From Margaritifera margaritifera (taxonomy: Eukaryota; Mollusca; Bivalvia; Unionida; Margaritiferidae), in NCBI GenBank assembly GCA_029931535.1, contig JAQPZY010001660.1:5047001-5111000 (forward strand): a stretch of 64,000 bases of DNA, written 5' to 3'. Positions within the stretch are counted from its first letter, which is position 1. Each line of letters starts with the position of its first letter. The notes beneath the pieces are model-generated. The model saw only the letters and a program-made list of their open reading frames with translations, was not told where the DNA came from and searched no databases. The translations under genes and the position numbers were made by a program. Positions 28,017 to 39,880 of the stretch are shown here, piece by piece.

Positions 28017-28559
28017 ATTAAAACATAATCGCTATGAAAATATGTATTATCTTCTATATGTCTTCATTTACCTCTAACTTTTATTCTGTGGGACAAAATC
28101 AGAGTGTACACACACACGCGCGCGCGCAAATACGCACGCACGCGCATGTGCGTGTGCAAGATGTAAATGATTTCTTTATCATAGATATGTAAAAGACACT
28201 TTGTCAGTCATTATTTAGGTGTTTTGTGTTACGGTTATCATCTTGATTACGAGATGCATTTTCGACGCTGTTGATATTAATAATTATTTCGCATCTAAAG
28301 GAAATGTGAAGGAAACAGACACACCTACGTTTCGATGTCAATAAATATGAAAGAATACTTACTAAAATAAAAGATATAAAATGTGAAACCAATGGGTAGA
28401 AAACGCCAATGATCATTCATTCAAGTAAAGCAAACATGGTGCCGCTGGTAAAAGTAGAATATTGGCAGATGATGTCACTAGTTGCATTTAATTATTACTT
28501 TATTTAAATGTATTGACGAATAGTAAGCTAATAAATGCTTGTAAAAGTTTAAGAACAAC

Positions 28560-28795
28560 ACTTCATCAAAAGTCATGACGAATCGGGTAGTTATAGTAAA
28601 GGAATAGAATTAGATCTGGAAGATATTGTAGAATTTGTAATAATGGTGATATAGAAGTCGAATTTCATTTAATGTTTACACGTCTAGAATACCAACAACT
28701 TCGTCACAAATTAATGAGAAAAAGTCTATTAGAGACACCAAATTATATTTAAATGTATTTAGTTGTTTGAATACAAATTTGATTTGATTTGATTT
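28560..28795 (+). pseudogene. LINE 3' tail (C-terminal zinc-knuckle-like segment)
   Basis: The plus frame from about 28612 reads RIRSGRYCRICNNGDIEVEFHL, then YQQLRHKLMRKSL. This is the CxxC...E.EfHfL..C..Y..LR pattern at the C-terminus of many CR1/RTE-group LINE reverse transcriptases. It ends in TTTGATTTGATTTGATTTTT, a 3'-terminal simple repeat. Only the last 60-70 residues remain, as expected of heavy 5' truncation. Confidence 0.7.
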
Positions 28796-28819
28796 TTACA
28801 CACACAAACACACACACAC

Positions 28820-28892
28820 ACACATTTGCAAGACTGAAATATTCTCGGACTGTGGTGCATGATATATGGTTATGTCAGTCTTGCAAATGTGT
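28820..28892. repeat. Perfect 18-bp inverted repeat (hairpin)
   Basis: ACACATTTGCAAGACTGA at 28820-28837 is matched exactly, inverted, at 28875-28892, with a 37-base loop between. It directly follows a (CA)n run and the LINE tail. It could be a foldback element or a structured transcript; no function is assigned. Confidence 0.8.
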
Positions 28893-28932
28893 TTTTTTAT
28901 TGCTAGCATATATGGATGTATAGAAGTTGTTT

Positions 28933-29038
28933 AAACCTCTCCCAATCAACGATGACGTAGTGTAATACTATATAACAATAACGTCAAACCTCTCACAATC
29001 AAATATGACGTAGTGTAATACTACATAACAATAACATC
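28933..29038. repeat. Two-copy tandem repeat, 53-bp unit
   Basis: AAACCTCTC(C/A)CAATCAA at 28933 recurs at 28986. Each copy contains ATGACGTAGTGTAATACTA and an AACAATAAC tail. Confidence 0.9.
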
Positions 29039-29788
29039 AAATTCTTTAGTTACAAAAATTCTTTGAAAGTATTATTTACATGCCTGAAGAGCAGCCAATA
29101 CGATAATGTGAAAGACCACAGGGTAGCCATTACAAAATGCGAAGGATATAGAAGGAATAAAATATGGATGAATAAATTATTAATATGTTACTGATGTCCG
29201 TTGTTTCTCATCAGTGACTTTGCATTTAACAGAAGACAGACATGAAAGAACACCGCGAATTACACGTTTTGATGATATCACTCTGTTAATGTAAACAATT
29301 AAGAAAAAGCGAGGCCTACTTGGTACAGTAGTTCACGCTGCCTATCCATAATGAGAAAGAAGCGCAAGTTTAAACGATCTGTATGTTTCGAATCGTATTT
29401 TATCGATTCCATCGCCACCATAATGTTTGTAACTATCTGCATTTTACGCTAACCATAGAGCTCCAGAATTTGTCAATGATACTATCTTTTTTGAATATTT
29501 TAAAATTACTTACGGGACCATGCCTAGTGTAGGAGTTATTCATTAATTTATCATACATATTTGTTTGCTACGGCTTGAACATGGCAATTGCTTTGCATCA
29601 ACATGTTATCATTGCTTGACAGGAACATGTCATCTGCAGCAGTTGATCCATGCAGGAAATCATCATATTGTACAGCAGTTCAAGTCGCAGCAGCAACTGT
29701 AATAGGAAAAAATGGTGGTGGTTGTAAATACAACAGCAATTACAACTAAAAGATCATCCCCTTCATCATCATTTAAAACAACAACACC

Positions 29789-29790
<2 letters not shown>

Positions 29791-29860
<70 letters not shown>

Positions 29861-29862
29861 AA
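29791..29862. repeat. (AAT)n-(AAG)n microsatellite
   Basis: AAT repeats to about 29831, followed by AAG repeats to about 29861. Predicted poly-Ile and poly-Arg frames are artefacts of the repeat. Confidence 0.97.
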
Positions 29863-30111
29863 AAATAATACATATTCAGTGTTGGCATTTACCATATTTA
29901 GGTGTGCTGAGGTGACAATATTTGTATTGTCAAGAGCTGCAAAAGAAATGAACATATGACATCCTCTAACAAATAAATATATATCCAGATTGTATGAGGA
30001 TTGTCTCAATATCCTTCTATTTAATTAATTTTGTCTTTAAAATACCCGGTGTCAACGTCTTTAGAATACCTAGTGTCAACGTCTTTCTAGCAGTAATTTA
30101 TTTCATTTCAG

Positions 30112-30677
30112 GTGTAGTTCTCTGCAAGATTGTTAACTTCTTCCCTGTTTTCGTCATCACCAGTTCTATCTACTCTCTGGTCGGTATCTCCTTTGAGCGA
30201 AAACGTGCCATCATGGAAAGCCAGAAGCGGCAGTTGACGACGGTTAGCGTCTTCAAGATCCTGCCAATCCTGTGGGTCTTCTCTCTCTTGGTATCTGTTC
30301 CTACAATGATCGAGTACACTGTGACTGAACTCTACAATACAGTGACCATTCAGGCCACGAACGAGACAAATGCCACGTCCTATACAATGAAAGCTTTATC
30401 CTGTGGTAGTCACTTAGTTTCCTTCCAATATGGCTTCTTCAACGTACTCTTTATCTTGCTAATATCGTATGTCATCCCACTGGCATTGATAATAAAGAAT
30501 TATGCCCAATTAGTCTTTTACATCTGGAAGAAAGGGCGACAGATAGGACCGGGTCACGGAGGTCATCAGAATTTTGTCTTTTACAAACATCGACTAAGGT
30601 TGGTCAAGATGATGACACTTGCAGCCCTCATATTTGCCCTCTCCTGGTTGCCTTACTTCGTTGTACTTCTGATTGCG
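30112..30677 (+). CDS. Class A (rhodopsin-like) GPCR, internal exon: TM3 to TM6
   Basis: This exon encodes TM3-TM6 of a seven-transmembrane receptor, probably peptide-activated. It opens after TTATTTCATTTCAG (acceptor AG at 30110-30111) with GVVLCKIVNFFPVFVITSSI: the conserved TM3 Cys and start of TM3. FERKRAI follows in the DRY position (E-R kept). TM4 contains ILWVFSLLVSVP with the conserved Trp. The second extracellular loop has two N-glycosylation sequons (NET, NAT) and the disulfide Cys in LSCGS. TM5 contains SYVIPLALI with the conserved Pro. TM6 reads FALSWLPYFVVLL (SWLP in place of CWxP). The donor GTAGGT at 30678 leaves phase 0, matching the next exon. The TM1-TM2 exon was not found in the window. 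The 234-codon open frame from 29994 includes intron sequence; exon limits rest on splice signals and family alignment. Confidence 0.88.
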
Positions 30678-30748
30678 GTAGGTCTAACAAGTACATAAAC
30701 CATACACATGTAAGAAAACGTTTGCTCAGATTGTTTCTACGCGTACAA

Positions 30749-30856
<108 letters not shown>

Positions 30857-30949
30857 AGTTACAAATCACACAGCAAATAACAGTCTTTCAGTGAAATAAT
30901 TGACATGAAAGAAAAACTAACAAAGCAAGTGCAAAATTGGTATTGAAAG

Positions 30950-31158
30950 GAGCCCAGTGGCGGAACATTTCGCTTCTCCCGGCCATAAACTCAATGATAT
31001 AATCCTGACTGGAATCGCCCATAACTCAAAATGGAGCACAGAAAATAGGACCCCCCCCCCCCCCCCCCCCCCCCCCCCGCCAAAAAAAAAAAAAAAAAAA
31101 AAAAATATTGGGTTCCCAGGCTGCGAACACTCAAACCCAACGGCTTAAATCAAGAATA
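30950..31158 (+). pseudogene. Penelope-like element 3' tail (GIY-YIG C-terminus), sense, interrupted
   Basis: The frame from 30951 reads PVAEHFASPGHKLNDIIL, the late part of the GIY-YIG endonuclease of PLEs. After a C28 run and an A24 run (31051-31105), another frame gives YWVPRLRTLKPNGLNQE, the conserved end of the same domain. It lies in the GPCR intron in the same orientation as the gene. The endonuclease core and the RT are absent. Confidence 0.75.
31051..31105. repeat. C28 tract followed by A24 tract inside a PLE remnant
   Basis: The bases between AAATAGGA and TATTGGGTT are 28 C, then GCC, then 24 A. The tract replaces the short Trp/Arg-rich segment expected between the two conserved GIY-YIG blocks. 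Confidence 0.9.
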
Positions 31159-31799
31159 ATCCAAACGGGCATTTGTCTGTGCATAGGTAACAAGCAATTT
31201 ACAAGTTACCAAATCGCATTTTCCTGCCATTAATTCGCTTTCTCAAACTCATGGTCTTAACTCTCATTTTTCCTTGAAAAATGTCAAAAATATACAACAC
31301 GCATATATAAATTTATTTAAAAGCGTTTTTTACAGCTTTTAATTAGTACAAACTCAATTATGCAATACTACTTTAGAACATAACTTCTGTAAGTTTTAAG
31401 AAACCGCCAGTTCAACAAAATATTAGATCTGGGATACAAATAAAATGTAATTGGACACTTGTAGTTGGCGCAAAGGTTTCATTGCTGACCTACTTACTTA
31501 CGTCATCATTTGGTGTCCTTTGTTCTAGCCATTTCCGCCTTACAAATACTGAAATGTCGCAACGTTCAACCTTGTTCAACCTTGCTCGTTTTATTTATTT
31601 TTCTTGTATTGTCTATGTACATATTTACAGCAAACGTCTTGTAGATTCTGTATAGTACTTACTTGTTTGTGTTTTGTTCTGGTTTCGTTTGTGTAATCGT
31701 TATTTGTGTCTTTGTGCCCTTCAAAAAGTAATCCGAAGATTCCGAAAACGTTTGGGCTAGTTTCATACCAGTTTTGCACTGTTATTTTCTCAGTTTTTC

Positions 31800-31804
<5 letters not shown>

Positions 31805-31884
<80 letters not shown>
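31805..31884. repeat. (TA)n microsatellite
   Basis: About 40 TA dinucleotides in the GPCR intron. Confidence 0.98.
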
Positions 31885-31887
<3 letters not shown>

Positions 31888-32163
31888 TTTCCCAATCTAT
31901 GGTAGCAAGGGCAAGGGGTTAATGACGCTTCTGTGCTCTTCTTTCAAAATGTTTGCAATGTCCTAAATTTAGGGAAGATAATTGGGAACTGCAGTTTTTA
32001 AGTTACCTTATGCTCTTTAAAATGCATATTTCTTTTCATTTCTTCTCGAAAACTAGTTTTAAGCTCTGACCTTCGTAATCGTCGCTATGTGACGTTAGTT
32101 AATGTGTTGCGTAGGAATTGGCGTCATCCCTGTCTATCATGAAAAAAAATGTTACTTGCTGAA

Positions 32164-32397
<234 letters not shown>

Positions 32398-32569
32398 GGA
32401 TCTATAGATTTAGTAGAAGTATTAATTTCTTTGTCATCCAGTCAGATTTGTAAAGATTTATCCTTTTGTTTAGTTTTTCGGTTTCTCCGAAATAGTGAAG
32501 GCCGCAAATCTTATTTGTAATGAGATAAATTACATTCTCTGTTTTGTTTGGACCAAACAAACAGAAGTC

Positions 32570-32700
32570 TAGTTGCAGAACAGTGACAGTATACTAACTG
32601 CAATTGCCCACAAACACAAACTGGAGTTCCGTAAAAAAGGAAGAAAAGGAATCTTACTGGATACGCCGCATAAGAACACTGAAACCAAGCGGCTTAAATC
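32570..32700 (+). pseudogene. Second Penelope-like GIY-YIG C-terminal remnant, sense
   Basis: A decayed DSILTAIAHKHK segment leads, one frame shift later, to YWIRRIRTLKPSGLNQE at about 32658-32708. This is the same conserved end as in the copy at 30950-31158, and both are followed by (C)AAA(T/C)GGGCA. The copy is independent because its sequence and intervening segment differ. Confidence 0.7.
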
Positions 32701-32719
32701 AAGAAGATTTCAAATGGGC

Positions 32720-33170
32720 ACCCATACGCAATAATATTAAATCATTATCTGCTTAGAGAACATAGTTTTCAATTAAATAATTCGTTCATTTAGTTCATTG
32801 TTCTATCAATTACCTATAATTACTGCTTTTTTGTAATTCTTGTTGGTATTATTGATATTGTTGTCGTTATTGTTAATAAAGAGACAATGAATTATCTAGG
32901 ATATAATGTACGGCTGCATCACATTATATATTAAGAATCATGTTAAGTTTGTAAATTTAAGACTTTCTTTTTCTGTTTATTCTTTCTCTTGTTGATCTCT
33001 GTTTTGTTATTACCTTTGAAAAATACTGAGTGAGAGTCGAAAGCGCACAAGCTAGTTAAAAAAAACTAGTTTTGCAGTGTTTGCTCTCAGTTTTTTTAAC
33101 AATTATCTTAATCAATCCCTGACACACGCGATCCCTTGCTGGATCGAGTGCACTTGAAAAGATTGTTATT
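32720..33170. other. GPCR intron, no clear feature
   Basis: AT-rich. A small inverted repeat CTAGTT...AACTAG lies near 33052-33070, next to AGTCGAAAGCGC. Nothing else is recognised. Confidence 0.4.
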
Positions 33171-33220
33171 CACCATATATTGACAAAACAATTGATAAAG
33201 GCGAAATACAAAACAGTTTC

Positions 33221-33256
33221 CCAACGTTTCGAGCTAAACAGGCTCTTCGTCAGGGG
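33221..33256 (-). ncRNA. Hammerhead-ribozyme-like core of a Penelope-like element
   Basis: On the minus strand, CTGACGA (33253-33247) is followed by an A, a short hairpin GAGC-CTGTTTA-GCTC, and then GAAACGTTGG. This is the CUGANGA...stem II...GAAA layout of the hammerhead ribozyme. PLEs are known to carry minimal type I hammerheads in their terminal repeats. The motif lies about 750 bases 3' of the antisense PLE pseudogene on the same strand, where such a terminal repeat belongs. The extra A before stem II and an unverified stem I/III leave activity uncertain. Confidence 0.5.
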
Positions 33257-34008
33257 AAGAAACAATTTACATCCACAAAACGAACACTAAACACAAAAGC
33301 CATGAGAAATTCTTCACTCCTGCATGTTTGAATCATGGGGAAATATACAAACAAAGGTGAAAAAATAGAAGAAAGAAAGAGGCAAAAAATGATAAACGGT
33401 CTTAAAACGGATAAACTACATATCTATTATATGCTGTCATCAGCCCAACAAAGTTGTATAGCGAAAATTAAAGAAGGGATTTTCGTGCCTATCACGCAGA
33501 GAACCAAAAATGTTTTGACTTAATTCTAGGCTGGGAACAAAGAACGGACATTATGTGTGTCGAAATATCAACGCCATCTACAAAATGTACAAAATAAATT
33601 ATACGCGGGTAAATTTATGCATGGGGTTTGCAAGGGTGCAAATTTCTGTCCATCTCTGTAGAGCACATTAGTTTTGGCACATAGCAATTAATTAGATTTA
33701 TGAGGAAAGGTACCGTATGAAATCGCTAGACAGCGATGGTGTTAATGTCCCTGTTTGGGGCGAGATTGATTCTTAATTAAGCCTTCATTGTATCACTGTC
33801 GGAAAGAAGGTTAATTTGAGGTCTAGGTATCGAAAATGTCTAAATTATAAAGATGCAGAGACTAGTTGTAAAGCCAATTGAAGTAGTGTAATCTTTTGAA
33901 ATTTTCCAGAATCAGTTATTTAAATAGCGCACGAAAATCAAGAGGGTTATGCTAACCGCGTTGGGCGTGTATTTATAAAAGGCGGTAGATACGTTTAATC
34001 CTGATTGG

Positions 34009-36172
34009 CTACGCTGAATAAGGGGTGTGTTTCCCATACGAAATTTCATGTTTTAAATATTCCACATCGCAAAATTTAATCAGTCCAAGTTCCTGCGAAA
34101 GGCCGGTAAAATCATGACTCCGAGCAGAATAAGACGAAATTCTCTCGTATAAACAATTGTTCAAGGGACAGGTGTCTGGAAGTTGAGGGACATATTGAGT
34201 TGCACAAATCTTGCATGTTAGAAGAAAGATTACATTTTTGGTTCGATATCCTAACTTCTGATTGATAGTGAAGCTAACTCCTGTCGTCGAACTTCGAAAC
34301 GATTTGGTCTCGGGCATATGTTTGCAAATTAGGCAACGCTTGTCTTTGGAGCAATATGTGCCTGAATCTGTGGTCCTGTTTAAAGTTACCTTGGTACGTA
34401 CCAGACGCTCCTTCAGATTTTTAGGTCTAAGGTACTCAACCATAGCAACTTCTTGAAATATACCCTTCAGACGTTATGAGGATTCAATCTGGTGCAAATG
34501 CTTTCGACTGATCTGTTGTAAGTTTGGGGCATCTAGGTAGAAAGTAACCACGAAGCGGACGCGTATGTTGGTTTTCTTGGTTTTATATTTCAGGAGGGCT
34601 CCTCAATCGAGAAGTCTTGTTTTGTTAATAAACTAGCTACTTCTGTATCCTCTCCTTTTAAGGTGCCCCTTGAACTCTCCGAATCTCTTTTCAAAGGTAG
34701 CCTGATTTGAGCATATGCATTTGGTCCGAAGGCACATGCCGTAAGGATGATTTCTTATTACGTCCTGGGGGTGGCAGCTTGTTGGGAGTAGATACTGGTA
34801 AGAGTCAGTTGGCTTAGAATACAGGTCAGTTTCTATATTCCCCTCCGGGAGGGTAGATTGAGTATCCAAAAAGATGTTGCACCTGTTTGATGACTCTGAC
34901 GTAAATTTAATCGTAGGATGGAAGTTATTAGCGAATTCAAGAAATGTTTTAAAACTGCCACCCGTTTCGATCCAAATTGATTCTAAGTCGTCAATGATCT
35001 GCACCAGCTTAGAGGTCTATAGGGTGACTCATTCAGAAGCTTTTGCTCTAGTCTTCCCGTGAAAATATTGGCATACGAAGGTGCCATTTTAGTGTTCATT
35101 ACAGTTCCACTAATTTGTAGGAAGTGTTGGTTGTTGAATACAAATTGTTAAACTTAAGAACATGTGTTAAAAGTTTGACCAAATAATATGTTGGCGTGGA
35201 AGGATCAGGCGACATTCCCATGCTTCCTGCAAGATGTGATACCTTCCACGTGTGGGATGTTGGTGTATTAGGAACAGACGTGCATAGTTACATCAGAGTG
35301 TTATCTGGAAGGTTCGTTTTCGGTGTTTTATTGAGATAGTCCGTTGTATCTTGGATATATGAAGGTAGTTTTTCCACAAATGGCCGAAGGTGATAATCAA
35401 CGAATTCAGAAATGTTTCCGGTGAGATGGTTGTTTCCGGAAATGATTTACCTCCCCGGGTTCCCTTCTTTGTGTATTTTAGGGAGTAAATAAAATCTCCC
35501 TGGTTTGTGGTCAACTGGTAGGAGGTAAGTCACTGTTTTGTCATCAATGTGACCTGCGGTATGCACGTTTTTTAATGTCTGACACACCATTTGAGCGTGT
35601 TCAGCTGTTGGGTCATGACTGAGTTCCTTATAAAATCTCTCGTCTGAAAGTTGTCTGTTCGCCTCAGCGATGTAGTCAGACTTATTCATGACAACAACGT
35701 AGGATCCCTTGTCTGCTGGCTTGATAACAATATCCTCAATCTCGCGCAGTTTTTTCAGCTATTGTCTTTCCGGTCGGATTAAATTGTCCTTTTTGGTGTG
35801 GCTTTGTTCGTGCGAGTTAATGTCATTTTCCACGGCGGACAAAAATGACTCTAGAGCTGGAACTTTACTAGGGGGTGAAACATAATAGCTCTTTGGGTGG
35901 AATCTATGAGGCTCATCGTTACTGACATTGGATTATCCAGTATCGTCACTAAACTTTTCCTTGAGTCTCATTCTTCGTGCAAAACTCGCGAAGTCTTCTT
36001 TTGATTCCAGTACATTGTACGTTTTGGGCCCGGAAAGACTTACGTGAAAGTCAGACAACTTAACCGATGATATGTTTATGACAGTATTGACATTCCGGTC
36101 TGCCGAAAGTTTTTTTCCTGCGAAACTTTCTATTCTTTTTCTTTTTCGTTTCTTCCGTGAAGAAACCATGTT
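34009..36172 (-). pseudogene. Penelope-like retroelement (RT + GIY-YIG), antisense in GPCR intron
   Basis: PLEs encode a telomerase-related reverse transcriptase fused to a GIY-YIG endonuclease. In minus-strand order, the N-terminal part (FASFARRMRLKEKF, 35933-36169) precedes IVIKPADKGSYVVVM and DYIAEANRQLSDERFY. RT motifs follow: GRFYLLPKIHKEGNPGR at about 35450, a SLYTNIP-region remnant near 35270, [18 protein letters not shown] near 35060-35090, and IIDDLESIW with the catalytic Asp pair at about 34990. RT thumb residues (FHPTIKFTSES, IETDLYSKPTDSYQYL) come next. A CSKDKRCLICKHM zinc-binding linker then leads to a GIY-YIG part with LLTCKICATQYV near 34240. An in-frame stop near 35765 and several frameshifts disable it. 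The GIY-YIG end after position 34170 departs from the family pattern. It is intronic and antisense to the receptor. Confidence 0.9.
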
Positions 36173-36938
36173 TGGGTCTTCTTCTGTATTATATGATCTC
36201 TAGAAAACTTGCTGTGTTGTTTATCCGAAAGTTGCCTTATTAGACTTGTTCAAAGTGTACACACACACACATGAATATAAACATATTTCCGTATATAACA
36301 TCTTATACCTGAGTAATTATTTATATTTTTACAATAGCGCCAATAAGTGGGACGTTAACCAAACCATTATGTACATAAGTAGTCTGCAGACACGCTTCGT
36401 TGCAAAGCATAGAAAACTGTACTGCGAAAAACTAAATGTTTTTTCCAAAGTCATTCAGAACCCAGTAAGAAATTTAGTGGACTACATATCATTTCCTGTA
36501 GACTGAGAGAAGACAAAGTGTCATTTGAGACGATTCTTTATGCATATGTGATCAAATTTCGATCCAAATTTTATTTTTCTAGCGACCTGTCTATATACTT
36601 AGTTATGTACTTTTCGATCAGTGTTTATATCACTATAATACGAGGAAAATACATTATAGACCCTCATAATAAACTTGTATGGTACAAAACATGTTATGAA
36701 TGTCATCAGGAAAACACAGTAGCCATCATATTCCCATTGATTATTATGCAGCAAATTTAATGAAAACATACAGTAAGGATGCTTCAATGGTCGAATGAGA
36801 GACGATTGACACTTGATTAACCCAATACTTCATGCACCAGCTTCCTCTATATATCTCAACTTCCAGGATAAAAATGAGAATGTCGACCTGAATATTGAAT
36901 TCCCTTGGTTACTAATTGTATGTATATGTGCATTTCAG
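36173..36938. other. Last part of the GPCR intron
   Basis: AT-rich with a short CA run (36260-36272) and no conserved reading frame. It ends with a pyrimidine-poor TGTGCATTTCAG acceptor. Confidence 0.5.
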
Positions 36939-37199
36939 AAACTAAATGACAAAGATGGAAGTGAAGCGGCTGCCGGTTTCCTGAACATGTTCCTTATTGC
37001 CATGGCGACTTTTAGCACAACATACAATGTGTTATTGTACACTGTGTTCAACATTAACTTTCGGCTTGCATTCAAGACACTCCTACTTTGCAAGACAGTA
37101 AACACAATGTCTGCGTTTTCTGTTGCACCAGGCACTTTAGATATCACATACAGAAAAGCTCAGATCACAGAAGTTAATAGTAGCATACAGCGGCATTGA
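36939..37199 (+). CDS. Class A GPCR, terminal exon: TM7 and C-tail
   Basis: Continues the receptor begun at 30112. The acceptor is GTGCATTTCAG ending at 36938, phase 0, and the stop is TGA at 37197-37199. It encodes an acidic third extracellular loop (KLNDKDGSEAAAG), then TM7 FLNMFLIAMATFSTTYNVLLY, where NVLLY occupies the NPxxY site so the usual Pro is Val, then helix 8 FNINFRLAFKTLLLC with a possible palmitoylated Cys and a 40-residue tail. AATAAA at 37272-37277 is a plausible polyadenylation signal. Together with the upstream exon this gives TM3-TM7. Short intracellular loop 3 and motif pattern suggest a neuropeptide receptor; the ligand cannot be named from sequence alone. Confidence 0.85.
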   Translation, partial: KLNDKDGSEAAAGFLNMFLIAMATFSTTYNVLLYTVFNINFRLAFKTLLLCKTVNTMSAFSVAPGTLDITYRKAQITEVNSSIQRH

Positions 37200-37271
37200 A
37201 TTATTTTGAAGATTCAAAGACAATTTGATATGTTGATAGTCGGTTAGTAATCAAGTACCACTACATAATTG

Positions 37272-37277
37272 AATAAA
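37272..37277 (+). promoter_or_regulatory. Candidate polyadenylation signal of the GPCR gene
   Basis: AATAAA, 73 bases after the receptor stop codon, is the first canonical hexamer downstream. Confidence 0.5.
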
Positions 37278-37279
37278 TG

Positions 37280-39680
37280 AAAATGTGCAGTGAACCATGA
37301 ACTTTTAGGCGGTATTAGTCAGTTATGACTAATATTCGTGTAAGAAAATCGTTATTGTAAGGTTCTATTTTAGGACAAAAAAAACATAATACTTAAATTA
37401 TCAGGGAATCACATTATTTTTTACGACTTCTCGTTTGATATTAAATAGTCATCAGCTGCAAATGTATGGAACCAAATGGCTTATTTAGAGAAATGAAAAC
37501 AAACATATGGCCGAACTCCAGGGAAGCTTTGAAATCAAGTCAAAAATGAAGATATGGTTGCTTTTCACATCAGGTAAAAGATCGATTTAGACATGCATCC
37601 TTTAATGTCGGAGCTGGTGGAGGCACTATTATGATGGCTGGTGGTAACCCAGATGCCCGATTTCGGCTATTGAAGATTTACATCCTGCTACTTTCAGCTG
37701 CTGTGGAACTACTTATAACGAGGGCTTTAACATCGAAAATATTCAGGTATATCAGTAGGAAGAAAGTGCCTGGTAATCATCAACTATCTTACCACTCTGT
37801 CAACTATTACCTATTTCTGCTACTTTGGCTATCGTAAACTTAGTCTGGCAACAAATGGAAACGTCACAGCTGCAAAAGAGCAAAGAAAATGGAAGAGATG
37901 GTACAATTCAGTTGTTACTCATGCGTTTATATATATATATGTTATCGTAGAGCGGAATATAGCTGTAAGGAAAAGGGAGTTAATAAGAGACAGGTTCCAG
38001 ACTATGGTTACTTCCGCTTTCGTTTTCAGGTTCCGATCTACAGTTTCGTACTTTGTACAGGGTTTAATTTTTAAAGAAAAAGAATTTCCCATGTTTTCTT
38101 CACAGGTTATCCTGATTATTTAGAAAAGACCATGTATATTTTAGGTATTGTTAAAAAAAACTTTAAATTTCCTTTATTTTGGTGTATGATTGATCGGTGT
38201 AATTTGGGTTATGGAATGTACAGCTTGGTCTTACTTCAGATGCGCCGCTCTCAAAAGACTGCATGCTCTGTTTTGTCATTTTCACTTCCTGGACTTCAGA
38301 GATAAACTGGAACAAAAAGAAAAACCAAATAAACTGCACTTTCAGACGTTAGTATTGTCTATTCTGATAAAGTTCATTTTCACTATTTTTTAATAACTGC
38401 TGAAGTTAGTGTTCTTTGGACTAGTTCATGTTCATTTCTCGAGCACATGGAAGCAGTCATTTCGATCAACTATTTGCTTTAGGCATAGCGTTATTTCCCT
38501 AATACCATATATATAAAAATTTCAGTCACAGTACATGATAGGAGCATAGAGGTATGTCAACATTCTCTCCACTGTGCTTGTTGCAGATACACACAACTTT
38601 ACTTTATACCTGTCCCGCTTTCAGAAGTACTTAATAACTGTAGAGCAGAACCTCATTATGATAAAGACTAAATTCATGAAACTGAATCTCCTGTGAATTG
38701 TCGTTGTTTTCATGTATGTTAGTGAGTTTCATTACTATTTTGGTAGATTGTTTATGCTATTATGGGATATTGAATGTAATTATTTTCCGATACATTTCTT
38801 CACAATTGCGAGAAAATCTATATTTTACTACAGTATGCCGTATGTACACATGTTAAAGAATATCCAAACTTGAATAATGATGTTATAGTTGATTTTCTGT
38901 CATACACAGTGAACAATAATTACATTTTCATCATGTATGAAAAGTAATCATTATTCTATGTTTCAATTGTTCTTAAAACAACCGGAAATCACTGATCAAT
39001 ATATGATTGATTTCGGTATCAACATATTTTATATGACCGAGCACGTTACAATAAATCAGTACATGCTACGTAATGTTTACATTTTCTCGACTGAGATATT
39101 TAAATTTTAAACTGAAATAAAAACAAAATTAAATAATTTGATGACATTAGTATGTATCTAACATGAAAATTAATTACACTAAATTAAATAATTCTGTTCA
39201 TAACCTTTGTATGGAAAGCTCTTATCTTAATTTTTAGGACTTAATTATAACTGCTTAGGTTGTCTGGTAGTAAAATGCTTCCAAATTCTCCGAAAGATAG
39301 CAGAGAATATTGTCCCGCGGACGGTCAGGTGCACTGAATTAGACATTACTGTCCTCGGGGATCGACAGAACAGAGAGATCAGATGGGTTTTTGTAACAAA
39401 AAATATTGAATTAAGTGTAAAACATACAAATGTCAATGGTATTAAAACGGCGGGAATTATAAAATGGACCTGTCAAAATAAATATGTGAACGAATATTTA
39501 CCTTTGACAGTTCATCCTGAGGTGAAAATAACAAAACCAACAGAATACTCTCTTACAACTAAAATTTTAACATTTTATAGCTTATTCCGTTTTCTCAATC
39601 TCTTCAGGCTAATACATAATTTCAGGACTAGGCCATGTTTAGCTCTTGCTAACATTCAATCCATCAGAAGAAATTCATAA
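37280..39680. other. GPCR downstream region, nothing assigned
   Basis: Several 60-70 codon frames occur, for example 37631-37837 plus with MMAGGNPDARFRLLK. None has a recognised domain or splice context. It may hold further decayed mobile sequence. Confidence 0.4.
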
Positions 39681-39689
39681 ATTGAAGTT

Positions 39690-39880
39690 CTCGAAACCAT
39701 TTTAAAATCAAGCTGTACTTTCTGTCAATTCAATTTCTGTTTTGCTCGAGTCGTTGTTGAGACATCTGGCAAATCGTACAAGATTTTGAAGATGTAATAT
39801 AAATACAGCTGAATTGTTTTAGACAATTATTTGTGTCGAATGTAAAATTAATACATGCTTCAGACTTTACAGTTTATATG
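39690..39880 (+). pseudogene. Polinton copy 1, conserved Cys-bearing block upstream of integrase
   Basis: The frame reads CTFCQFNFCFARVVVETS, then a TAA. The segment is paired in sequence with 53517-53700 of the second Polinton (SNFCFCRVVVGRSRKG, then a stop at the corresponding place and ATATAAA(T/G)ACAGCTGAA). Preservation in both copies upstream of the integrase suggests the end of an element gene. No family was recognised. Confidence 0.5.

Noticed and set aside
29712..29915. Poly-Ile/poly-Arg frame
   Set aside because: Translation of (AAT)n-(AAG)n.
29994..30111. N-terminal 39 codons of the 234-codon GPCR frame
   Set aside because: They precede a good splice acceptor and contain a small duplicated motif (PGVNVFRIPSVNVF) without TM1-TM2 features; treated as intron.
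33020..33075. Possible third hammerhead-like motif (CTGAGTGAGAGTCGAAAGCG)
   Set aside because: The core has an extra base in CUGANGA and no convincing stem II; too weak to call.
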